Notes under the pieces: model-generated
The model's database searches: none
What the model was told of the DNA's origin: nothing
Seen by the model: the letters and a program-made list of their open reading frames with translations, nothing else
In this document: piece by piece, positions 8,176 through 14,908 of the stretch
How positions within the stretch are numbered: the first letter of the stretch is position 1
Layout of the letters: each line of letters starts with the position of its first letter
Translations under genes and position numbers: made by a program
DNA from: Acidithiobacillus sp.
GTDB taxonomy: Bacteria > Pseudomonadota > Gammaproteobacteria > Acidithiobacillales > Acidithiobacillaceae
NCBI GenBank assembly: GCA_028065135.1
Contig: JAPTWR010000107.1
Location: 1 to 17,272, forward strand
Length of the DNA: 17,272 bases
Direction of reading: 5' to 3'

Positions 8176-10022
8176 AAAAGCAGCAGCACTCTGAGATTGC
8201 CGTGAATCCATTTTCAGTAAAAACGCCAGAAAACTTAACAGCAGATGAGCTTGTGGATCTTTTTGTTCCGTATCCCGAGTTTGAAAATCTACAAATTAGT
8301 GGCCATCAGTTTCTGAATGGTCACCGCGGTAGTGGAAAAAGTATGATGCTTCGAATGATGTCGCCAGATAGCCAAATGTTATGGCGAAACTGTGAACTTT
8401 TGCAGTTGCCATATTTTGGGGTTTATTTTTCGATCAAAGCCACAGAGCTTAATGCCCCGGAGTATGTGCGTCTTGAAGGAGAAGCCAGCGGGACGATTCT
8501 TTCGGAGCATGTGCTGACGACTAGGATGTTGAGCGCATTGATTTCAAATACTGCCTCTTATTGTGCTCCACTTATCTCGTCAGCAGAGCAAATAGACGCG
8601 CTACGTAAGGTTGTAACGCAGGTTCTTTTTAAAAAACTCGAATACGCCGGTTGGAATGGGGAAGTGCCGCAGGAATCGTCAAATGACTTCGCCACCATCA
8701 AAAATATTTTTAATTTCATCATTAGATTGATTGATGAAATTCATATTGTTAGCGTTCAATATATCAAGCGTCGATCCTTTCAGGGTGCAACACAGCCTTA
8801 CCAAGGAACCCTCTTGGGTTTTCAAGATGTGCTCTTGCCAGTAGTACAGGAATTGACAGCGTCTGGCATTATACCAAATGCACCTGTCTATTTCCTTCTG
8901 GATGATGCGGATAATCTCACAAAACAGCAGACACAAATATTGAACACGTGGGTCTCGTATCGGTCGACGGGGTCGATATCTCTAAAGATATCGACGCAAC
9001 TCAATTATAAAACTTTCAATACAACGTCAGGTGTTGCAATCGAATCGCCACATGATTTCTCATCTATTAACTTTACCTCCGTGCATACAGGGTCAGTAAA
9101 AGAGAGGTACCCCGCCCTTGTTGCAAGTATAGTAAGAAAGCGGCTGATAAAATATGGAAGTGCTGTCGATGATCCATACGTATTTTTTCCGGAAGATGTA
9201 TCTCAAAAAGAGGCCATAAAAAAGATCGCGGAGGACTATAAGCAGAAATGGTTGCAAGGCGAGTCGGGCTCATATCGCCCTGAAGACGATGCATATCGTT
9301 ATGCCCGGCCTGAATATATTCGTCGGCTGTCTGGCTCATCGAAACAGGGTGCGCGCTTTCGGTATGCCGGTTTTGAACAGCTTGTGCATCTTTCTTCTGG
9401 GATTATCAGATTTTTTCTAGAACCGGCGGCACGCATGTTTACGGAGCAATCCATAATTAACGCAGGTATACCGGTGACATCTATTTCTACTACTGTGCAA
9501 GATCAGGAATTACGTAAACAGGCTGATGAGCTTCTTTTGCGGCAATTTGATTTGTTGGCTCTAGAGGCAGAAAAGTCACAAATATCATCTGCGCAATTAA
9601 ACGATATAGATCGGTTAAAGAATATCGTGTATGGAATTGGTGCGCTATTCAAGGCATATGCCATGGATGAGAGATCCACTCAGCGCAGAGTCTTTTCGTT
9701 TTCAATCAGCGGTGAACCATCCAAAGCGATTAAAGCTATATTACATATGGGAGTTGTTCATGGATATTTCTACTTGGATAGCATTGGTGCTAAAAGCGGG
9801 ATGGGGCGTAGCACGCTATATGTGTTGACACGAAGGCTTGCGCCAGCATTTTCTCTTGATCCCGTTGGTTTCTCTAGTTATCTCACCGTGACTAATGAAT
9901 TTCTTGAAACGATCTCAGTGCGGCCTCAGACAGTCATAAATCGCATCCGAAGGAAAGGTATTCTTAGTGTGCTTGGCGGGCCTGATCAGCTTTCTTTGTT
10001 GGATGGAGCACTCGATGCATAA
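8172..10022 (+). CDS. ORC/CDC6-like P-loop ATPase
   Basis: This is a 616-residue ATPase. The N-terminus reads NPFSVKTPENLTADELVDLF and leads into Walker A GHRGSGKS (residues 50-57). Walker B is VYFLLDDADNL with D244, D245 and D247, followed by a sensor-like strand SLKISTQ. The layout, with a wide insert between Walker A and B, resembles ORC/CDC6-like or STAND-type NTPases found in predicted bacterial conflict systems rather than AAA+ remodellers such as McrB. The C-terminal half (about 390-600) may include a winged-helix-like region and probably senses a ligand or binds DNA, but I see no defining motif. GAGG at 8161-8164 is a good ribosome-binding site for the ATG, which overlaps the HD gene stop. 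The tight coupling suggests the HD protein, this ATPase and the next protein work together. Confidence 0.75.
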   Translation: MKKQQHSEIAVNPFSVKTPENLTADELVDLFVPYPEFENLQISGHQFLNGHRGSGKSMMLRMMSPDSQMLWRNCELLQLPYFGVYFSIKATELNAPEYVRLEGEASGTILSEHVLTTRMLSALISNTASYCAPLISSAEQIDALRKVVTQVLFKKLEYAGWNGEVPQESSNDFATIKNIFNFIIRLIDEIHIVSVQYIKRRSFQGATQPYQGTLLGFQDVLLPVVQELTASGIIPNAPVYFLLDDADNLTKQQTQILNTWVSYRSTGSISLKISTQLNYKTFNTTSGVAIESPHDFSSINFTSVHTGSVKERYPALVASIVRKRLIKYGSAVDDPYVFFPEDVSQKEAIKKIAEDYKQKWLQGESGSYRPEDDAYRYARPEYIRRLSGSSKQGARFRYAGFEQLVHLSSGIIRFFLEPAARMFTEQSIINAGIPVTSISTTVQDQELRKQADELLLRQFDLLALEAEKSQISSAQLNDIDRLKNIVYGIGALFKAYAMDERSTQRRVFSFSISGEPSKAIKAILHMGVVHGYFYLDSIGAKSGMGRSTLYVLTRRLAPAFSLDPVGFSSYLTVTNEFLETISVRPQTVINRIRRKGILSVLGGPDQLSLLDGALDA

Positions 10023-10995
10023 AATATTACTCGAAAACAGCAGGGAGTATTTTTCTGGTGACAATTATATTCTCTTGATTGGCTTAGGTTTTGACTCCCG
10101 CGGTTTTGCCGCGCTTACTCATTTCCCTTGCGAAAAATGTGTTAGAATAATCGGCATATCAAATGTAGGGGTCAAGTCTTGCAATGAGGAGAGCATTAGA
10201 GGTTTTAGTGAGTTGGTTGGAGAATCTGGGGTTGTGATTGGTAATGACGCGACATTAGTGATGGATGTGGCTGATGAGTTGGTTAAGTATTTTAATGGCA
10301 TTAACTGTCACGATAAGGAATTGGTAATTGATACTACCGCTCTCTCACACGAGTTGCTTGCTGTGATTATCGGTGTGATACACAGTTTGCAATTTTTTAA
10401 TAAGGTAACTCTTTTGTATGTAGGGGCTGCAGAGTACAGCTTTAATGTTCCAGGTGATGGTATGTGGCTAAGTCGGGGTGTTCGTTCCATCCGTTCCATT
10501 CTCGGATTTCCTGGGGAGATGCTCCCATCTAGAAAACTTCATTTGGTTGTTCTCGCTGGGTTCGAAGTTGAGCGCGCCTCCGAGGTTATTCTTAGCTATG
10601 AGCCGGCTTCACTATCTATTGGATTAGGAAAAAGAGAGCAATCCGTATCCGATGCCCATCATGATAAAAATAAAATATTCTTCGACAAGTTAAACATTTT
10701 TGTAAGAGAGCAAGGTGTGGATAATCCAGACGTTTACTGCTTTGAGTTCTCATGCGTCGACCCGCTGATAACTAAGAGTCAGTTGCTTTCTCATGTCGAT
10801 GAGTTGAAAGTGTCAGACGACCGAAATATTGTTATTTGTCCGCTTAACTCAAAACTATCCACTGTCGGTGTTGTTCTTGCGGCGATAGAGCGTCCGGAAA
10901 TTCAAATTTGCTATGCAGAACCTGATGAGTACAACATAGAAGGTTATGCTTTGCCTGGAAATGAGTTAACTGTTGTGTCGTTGGAAAACGTATGA
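10015..10995 (+). CDS. unrecognised protein, fourth gene of the methylase-HD-ATPase operon
   Basis: I do not recognise this 326-residue protein. The chosen ATG at 10015 overlaps the ATPase gene by 8 bases and is preceded by GGAG at 10005-10008. An ATG at 10003 would add four residues. The sequence reads as alternating beta strands and helices: an N-terminal strand NYILLIGLGFDSRGFAAL (about 17-34), then ELVIDTTALSHELLAVI and VTLLYVGAAEYSF. This 'hydrophobic strand, D-[IT]-[ST], helix, strand, Y' layout resembles Rossmann-like sensor or effector proteins of conflict systems. No membrane segment, signal peptide, Walker motif or nuclease motif stands out. Because it closes the operon and is translationally coupled, it probably forms a complex with, or is controlled by, the ATPase and HD protein. 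That is inference. Confidence 0.7.
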   Translation: MHKILLENSREYFSGDNYILLIGLGFDSRGFAALTHFPCEKCVRIIGISNVGVKSCNEESIRGFSELVGESGVVIGNDATLVMDVADELVKYFNGINCHDKELVIDTTALSHELLAVIIGVIHSLQFFNKVTLLYVGAAEYSFNVPGDGMWLSRGVRSIRSILGFPGEMLPSRKLHLVVLAGFEVERASEVILSYEPASLSIGLGKREQSVSDAHHDKNKIFFDKLNIFVREQGVDNPDVYCFEFSCVDPLITKSQLLSHVDELKVSDDRNIVICPLNSKLSTVGVVLAAIERPEIQICYAEPDEYNIEGYALPGNELTVVSLENV

Positions 10996-11197
10996 GCATT
11001 GCTGCGGTTGTCGGCAGCTTGCAAAAACCGCGTGGCGAAAAATGCGGCTTACGCTTGGCGGTCTACCCGCCTCACATTCTTTATCGAGTTTCGTGATTCC
11101 GTCGCCCTATCATTATGCGTAAGCGTCCAAACAACCCACCTTCCCAAATTTTGTGACCTGACCGATCCTGATCCGCATTCAGCGAGGAGGGGTGGAT
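10996..11197. other. junction region, no gene seen
   Basis: Open frames here are short and unconvincing. A 5-bp hairpin (GCTGC 11001-11005 / GCAGC 11014-11018) follows the last operon gene but lacks a T run, so it is at best a weak terminator. There is an 8-bp inverted repeat, GCTTACGC at 11047-11054 and GCGTAAGC at 11117-11124, with a small hairpin GGCGG/CCGCC (11057-11071) beside the first arm. These could mark a recombination junction or mobile-element end, but I cannot assign them. Confidence 0.4.
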
Positions 11198-11398
11198 ATG
11201 ACGAAGGATGGTAACCGTCTAACCGACCCACTCTTGCGGGTTGGCGCCGATCAGGCTAAAGCGGTTTTTTCAGTTCCATGTAAGCAATGGGATGGACGTT
11301 TCCACCCTATAACGGCATGGATGTGCCATGGTGAGGGTTTTCCTCACCACGCGAGCAATAGGAGTCTGCACATGGAGATTAAGACGATTGGCATCGAC
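11198..11398 (+). mobile_element. probable 5' remnant of an IS110-family element
   Basis: At 11372 an ATG begins the peptide MEIKTIGID, which matches the usual first residues of IS110-family transposases (typically continuing L-G/A-K-x-V-F). After nine residues the similarity stops (QENEGCC) and the frame ends at 11431, so the transposase is truncated almost at its start. The DNA before it is rich in stem-loops, as expected for the left-end non-coding region of IS110-group elements, which encodes the bridge RNA. An AGGAGG at 11185-11190 followed by an ATG at 11198 opens a 77-codon frame that reads through into MEIKTIGID. It may be a fortuitous ORF or an N-terminal extension. The true outer end of the element was not found. 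The short match is the main weakness. Confidence 0.45.
11223..11349 (+). ncRNA. candidate bridge-RNA-like structured region
   Basis: Three stem-loops occur in series just upstream of the truncated IS110-like start: 7 bp (one G-U pair) with arms 11223-11229 and 11238-11244; 5 bp CATGG/CCATG with arms 11316-11320 and 11326-11330; and 8 bp TGGTGAGG/CCTCACCA with arms 11329-11336 and 11342-11349 around a GTTTT loop. The last two share a boundary and may be alternatives. This position is where IS110-group elements encode their bridge RNA. Expression and function are not shown by the sequence. Confidence 0.3.
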
Positions 11399-11437
11399 CA
11401 AGAGAACGAGGGATGCTGTGGGCAGGGCTAGCGCATG

Positions 11438-11467
11438 ATGGTGCAATATGGTGTAATGCGGTGCATC
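11438..11467. repeat. three 10-bp tandem repeats, possible operator
   Basis: ATGGTGCAAT (11438-11447), ATGGTGTAAT (11448-11457) and GCGGTGCATC (11458-11467) are head-to-tail with GGTG recurring exactly every 10 bases, one helical turn. They occupy the -35 position of the TATAAT at 11474. Ribbon-helix-helix regulators bind this kind of spaced repeat, and such a gene follows directly, so an autoregulatory operator is a reasonable inference. Confidence 0.5.
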
Positions 11468-11473
11468 CTCTCA

Positions 11474-11479
11474 TATAAT
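11474..11479 (+). promoter_or_regulatory. perfect -10 box upstream of the ribbon-helix-helix gene
   Basis: TATAAT lies 15 bases before the ATG at 11495. At a 17-base spacing the -35 would be GTGTAA (11451-11456), a poor match lying within the tandem repeats. The promoter is likely to depend on, or be blocked by, a protein bound there. It probably drives the restriction-modification operon to the right. Confidence 0.45.
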
Positions 11480-11494
11480 GACAGGCGGAAATCC

Positions 11495-11685
11495 ATGGCA
11501 GTCACAACGAGACAGCACAACTCAGCAAAGGGAGGCACCGCGCATCGGTGACATTTCCCGCTGATTTCTACGCTGAACTGGAACGGATCGCTGAGGAAAA
11601 GAAGGTGTCTGTCGCCTGGGTCGTTCGGGACCCCGTCGTGAAGTATGTAGAGGCTCAGTACCCGCTCTTTCGCCGCCAGCAGTGA
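11495..11685 (+). pseudogene. ribbon-helix-helix (CopG-like) regulator split across two frames
   Basis: The frame from ATG 11495 reads MAVTTRQHNSAKG and stops at a TGA (11549-11551). The -1 frame carries the rest: RHRASVTFPADFYAELERI onwards, through KKVSVAWVVRDPVVKYVEA, to the TGA at 11683-11685. Joined at AAAGGGA (11527-11533), the two halves give a 63-residue protein with the beta strand (SVTFP) and two helices of small RHH DNA-binding regulators. Either the gene has a frameshift mutation (one base lost or two gained near 11525-11535), or ribosomes shift -1 on the A-AAG-GGA heptamer. A shorter product from GTG 11548 (45 residues) is also possible, with GGGAGG 12 bases upstream. The Pro in VVRDPV sits where I would expect Ala, which hints at decay. 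It probably regulated the operon downstream. Confidence 0.6.
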
Positions 11686-11695
11686 GGGCCGTGCC

Positions 11696-11761
11696 ATGCA
11701 GAACAAGAAAAGGACCAGCCCTATGCCCGGCCAGCAAGCACGAGAAGGTGCGAGTCTGTGA
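11696..11761 (+). CDS. possible 21-residue leader ORF before the second methylase
   Basis: An ATG at 11696 opens a frame reading MQNKKRTSPMPGQQAREGAS plus Leu. Its TGA overlaps the GTG start of the methylase (GTGA at 11758-11761). It is basic and has no recognisable domain. The stop-start overlap suggests translational coupling, but so short a frame could be chance. Confidence 0.2.
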   Translation: MQNKKRTSPMPGQQAREGASL

Positions 11762-13263
11762 GCACGAACGCACGCACCTTCTGCCAGAAGACCGCCCGCC
11801 TACAGGCGGGCGGTAAACCTCGGGTGCTAGATCTATTCGCTGGCTGCGGCGGGATATCCCTCGGCTTTTCGGCTGCCGGCTTTACTATTGCTGGGGCGGT
11901 CGAGTTCGATCCGCATGCGGCGGCATCGCATGGCCGAAATTTCCATGGCGGCGATCCCGTTCATTCACAGGCCCGCGACATTACGAAAACCAGCCCGGAC
12001 CAGTTGGCGGCCGAACTGCAGGTTGGAGCGACTGCTGAAGCATTTGACGTGCTCGTCGGTGGGCCACCTTGCCAAGCTTTCGCGCGCGTCGGCCGTCCCA
12101 AACTACGAGAAGTCGAAAATCACGCCGAAGCTTTCAAAAACGACCCTCGCGCCAAGCTTTACATTGACTATCTGCGATATGTCGAGGTGTTCGCGCCACT
12201 CGCAGTCCTTGTCGAGAACGTTCCCGACGTGCTGAACCATGGTGGACAGAACGTCGCCGAAGAGATTGCCGAGGTCCTGGAGAGCAAGGGCTATGTTTGC
12301 CGCTATACGCTACTAAATGCCGCCTTTTACGGTGTGCCTCAAATGCGTGAAAGGATGATCCTGATCGCGTATCGAGACGAAATCGCTGACAAGGTCACGT
12401 TCCCGGAGCCAACGCATTTCATCGACCTGCCGCCAGGTTATGAAGGTGCGCGTTCGGTAGCCCTTAAATTCCTTGACGGAGAGATCGCCAACGACGCACA
12501 CCGCTACGTTCATGCACCCAAGGCTGCGCGTTCTCTTCCGCCAGCCATCACGGCGGAGGACGCGCTTGGCGACCTGCCGGCCATTGATGCACGCAAGCTA
12601 CTCAAGAGCGGCGAACTGCGCCGTGGCGCACGCCGCTTTGACGCGCCAGTGCCATACGACAAAGAGCCTCACACGCCTTATGCCAAGTTGATGCGCACAT
12701 GGCTTGGCTTCGAGGCGCTGGAGGCACTAACGGACCACGTCATCCGCTATCTGCCGCGCGATTACCCGCTCTTCGCGCGCATGAATCCAGGCGACCAGTA
12801 CCCGCAGGCTTACGAGCACGCCACGGAGATGTTCGAGGAACACCTGCAACTTCTCTCAAAACAGGGCGTCAAGGTCAAGCCGGGCTCAAAGCAGTACGAA
12901 GAGATCATAGCCTCTATCGTTCCGCCCTACGATGTAGGCAAGTTTCCAAACAAGTGGCGCAAGATGTGGCGCGATCAGCCCGCGCGCACACTGATGGCGC
13001 ACCTTGGGAAAGACAGCTACAGCCACATCCACTACGACAGCCGGCAGGCGCGAACGATTTCCGTCCGTGAGGCTGCGCGCCTCCACTCCTTCCCGGATGG
13101 CTTCACTTTCTGCGGAACGATGAACCCCGCATTCCGGCAGATCGGCAATGCCGTCCCGCCGTTGCTCGCGAAGGCAATCGCCACGCACATGATGAAGACA
13201 CTCAAACAGGCAGAAAGGGAGCAGGTGGATGAACCTCGTCGAGCGGCAGCAGCAGTTTCTTGA
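11758..13263 (+). CDS. DNA (cytosine-5)-methyltransferase, second copy
   Basis: This is the modification enzyme of the right-hand restriction system. Motif I is VLDLFAGCGGISLGF (from residue 23), motif IV GGPPCQAFA with catalytic C105, motif VI VENVPD with E153, motif VIII QMRERM, motif IX VREAARLHSFPDGF, and motif X QIGNAVPPLLAKA (residues 461-473). At 501 residues it is longer than a minimal Dcm enzyme. The extra length lies in the target-recognition region between motifs VIII and IX. The GTG at 11758 has GAGAAGG nine bases upstream (11742-11748). The true start is not certain, because a strong hairpin lies within the first codons and motif I would also fit a later start. The McrB-like gene begins 35 bases before its stop. 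Confidence 0.92.
   Translation: MSTNARTFCQKTARLQAGGKPRVLDLFAGCGGISLGFSAAGFTIAGAVEFDPHAAASHGRNFHGGDPVHSQARDITKTSPDQLAAELQVGATAEAFDVLVGGPPCQAFARVGRPKLREVENHAEAFKNDPRAKLYIDYLRYVEVFAPLAVLVENVPDVLNHGGQNVAEEIAEVLESKGYVCRYTLLNAAFYGVPQMRERMILIAYRDEIADKVTFPEPTHFIDLPPGYEGARSVALKFLDGEIANDAHRYVHAPKAARSLPPAITAEDALGDLPAIDARKLLKSGELRRGARRFDAPVPYDKEPHTPYAKLMRTWLGFEALEALTDHVIRYLPRDYPLFARMNPGDQYPQAYEHATEMFEEHLQLLSKQGVKVKPGSKQYEEIIASIVPPYDVGKFPNKWRKMWRDQPARTLMAHLGKDSYSHIHYDSRQARTISVREAARLHSFPDGFTFCGTMNPAFRQIGNAVPPLLAKAIATHMMKTLKQAEREQVDEPRRAAAAVS
11791..11814 (+). promoter_or_regulatory. perfect 10-bp stem-loop in the first codons of the second methylase
   Basis: Arms 11791-11800 and 11805-11814 are perfectly complementary (ACCGCCCGCC on the left) around a TACA loop. 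It begins 33 bases after the GTG and encodes residues 12-19 (TARLQAGG), ahead of the conserved motif I. So stable a hairpin at the start of a methylase gene could be a translational or transcriptional control element, a methylase-binding operator, or a scar of a mobile element. No T run follows it. Confidence 0.55.
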
Positions 13264-14905
13264 GGCGGCGCAGAGGCACTTTGGGACATCGAAAGCGGTC
13301 CGCCCGCGCGAGCTGTTCGGTGTCTCAAACAGCGCCAAGATTGTCGAAGGCGGCATTCAACTTGGTGTCGTCAATCTCGATAATGTCAAGGACGATACTG
13401 AAGCGCTGATTTTCGGTTGCGTCATGCGTTTTCCGCCTGAGGACGAGGTTTATTTCGCAGTCCTCGTTCGCAATGACAAAGCCAGCTTCCTGGCTCGACT
13501 AGCCGAAATGAAGAAGCTCGGCGCTGCCCCGAAGTCAGCCGACGCGGAGCCTGCGGACCTGCTCTCTGAAGGTGCCGACGAGGAAGCACCCGAAGCGCCA
13601 GGAGCGACGATCAAGTACAGCGCGCGCAACAACGTGGTGCCGATTTACCTGGCACGCGACGGGCGGCTGTGGTTGCGCAACGCCAAGTTCTGGGACAGTC
13701 TCGCCTTCGACATGTCGCCGTTCAGCCCCTCAACCGAGCCGGATGAGATCGTCGTCGCATTGTACCCGCCGACTGCATCGGCACGGCGTAGCCTGCTGGC
13801 CCGTGAGTTCATTGGCTGGCTCGGCAGCTTGGTCGGATCACAGAAGATTCACGAGCTGCCAGTCTGGACGGACACAGCCACACTGAGTCCGGCAATGCGT
13901 CGCATGCCTACAAGCATTCCTGTCGAGAACATTGAGGGCGCGATTAAGGCACTTGGCGGCTACTACCCCAATGGCGAGGTGCGGCGTTTCCATGCGGCGC
14001 TCAACTTCCTCTCGCACAAACACTTCGTGATCCTGTCCGGCCTGTCCGGCACGGGTAAGACTCAACTTGCCCTGAAATACGCCAGGGCCGTCCACGGACT
14101 GACCTCGAACACGGCAGACGACCATCTGATCTTCGAATGTCCAGTGCGGCCGGAATGGACTGACCCGACTGGGCTGACCGGCTATTTTGATTTGCTCACA
14201 AACCGCTACGTCGTACCGACCTTTCTGGAAGCGGTACTGGTGGCGACTGCACACCGCGAGTCGCCGGTCTTCGTGATCCTCGACGAAATGAACCTTGCAC
14301 GCGTCGAGTATTACCTGTCTGATGTGCTTTCCTGCATGGAAACTGGAGGCTGCCTGCAATTGCACTCGAACAGCGTGCCGCTCGAAGGCACGACGGGTGC
14401 GAGTATCCGCGCCGAGCTCCCGCTGCCTGCCAATCTGTTCATCATCGGCACGATCAACGTCGATGAAACGACCAACCCGGTCAGCGACAAAGTGCTCGAC
14501 CGGGCGTCGGTGATCGATATGTCCGCCGTCGATGTGCCGGGCTTCCTCGCTTCGCTCGAAGCCCGACATCCCAAACTGAAGGACGCGCGTACGGCCTCCG
14601 AAACCAAGCTCACCGAAATCCACGGCCTGATGCAGCAATACGGGATCGGCTTCGGCTACCGACTGATCGAAGAGTTCGTGCGGTACCATGACTTTGACGC
14701 GGCGCACCTCAAGAGTGCGCCTACGGATGTCACCGACCAGTTGCTCGTGCAGAAGGTGCTGGTCAAGCTGCGCGGCTCTGAAAGGCAGCGCACACTGCTG
14801 ACCAGCCTCGACAAGGCCTGTGAAGGTTTGCCGCGCGCACAGGCCTTCGTAAAGAAGCTGCTGACCGATCTCGACGACTTCGGCTCTTTTCAGGCCATGC
14901 GGTGA
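13229..14905 (+). CDS. McrB-like AAA+ restriction subunit
   Basis: This 558-residue NTPase resembles the motor subunit of McrBC-type restriction systems. Residues 1-250 are variable and probably bind DNA, with a low-complexity Ala/Glu-rich linker near 95-125. The AAA+ module shows Walker A GLSGTGKT (271-278), Walker B VFVILDEMNLARVE with D352 and E353, and the sensor segment IIGTINVDETT (N410, D412), equivalent to the McrB MNTADRS-type signature. The ATG lies 35 bases inside the methylase gene and is preceded by AGGGAG and AGGTGG. It is followed after three bases by its McrC-like partner. The LlaJI restriction system has the same pairing of McrB-like and McrC-like proteins with C5 methylases, where cleavage is at an unmethylated site, unlike type IV McrBC. 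Site specificity is unknown here. Confidence 0.85.
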   Translation: MNLVERQQQFLEAAQRHFGTSKAVRPRELFGVSNSAKIVEGGIQLGVVNLDNVKDDTEALIFGCVMRFPPEDEVYFAVLVRNDKASFLARLAEMKKLGAAPKSADAEPADLLSEGADEEAPEAPGATIKYSARNNVVPIYLARDGRLWLRNAKFWDSLAFDMSPFSPSTEPDEIVVALYPPTASARRSLLAREFIGWLGSLVGSQKIHELPVWTDTATLSPAMRRMPTSIPVENIEGAIKALGGYYPNGEVRRFHAALNFLSHKHFVILSGLSGTGKTQLALKYARAVHGLTSNTADDHLIFECPVRPEWTDPTGLTGYFDLLTNRYVVPTFLEAVLVATAHRESPVFVILDEMNLARVEYYLSDVLSCMETGGCLQLHSNSVPLEGTTGASIRAELPLPANLFIIGTINVDETTNPVSDKVLDRASVIDMSAVDVPGFLASLEARHPKLKDARTASETKLTEIHGLMQQYGIGFGYRLIEEFVRYHDFDAAHLKSAPTDVTDQLLVQKVLVKLRGSERQRTLLTSLDKACEGLPRAQAFVKKLLTDLDDFGSFQAMR

Positions 14906-14908
14906 ACC

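Noticed and set aside
10999..11214. 71-codon plus-strand frame after the left operon
   Set aside because: It has no ribosome-binding site or recognisable domain and lies in a junction with inverted repeats; probably chance.
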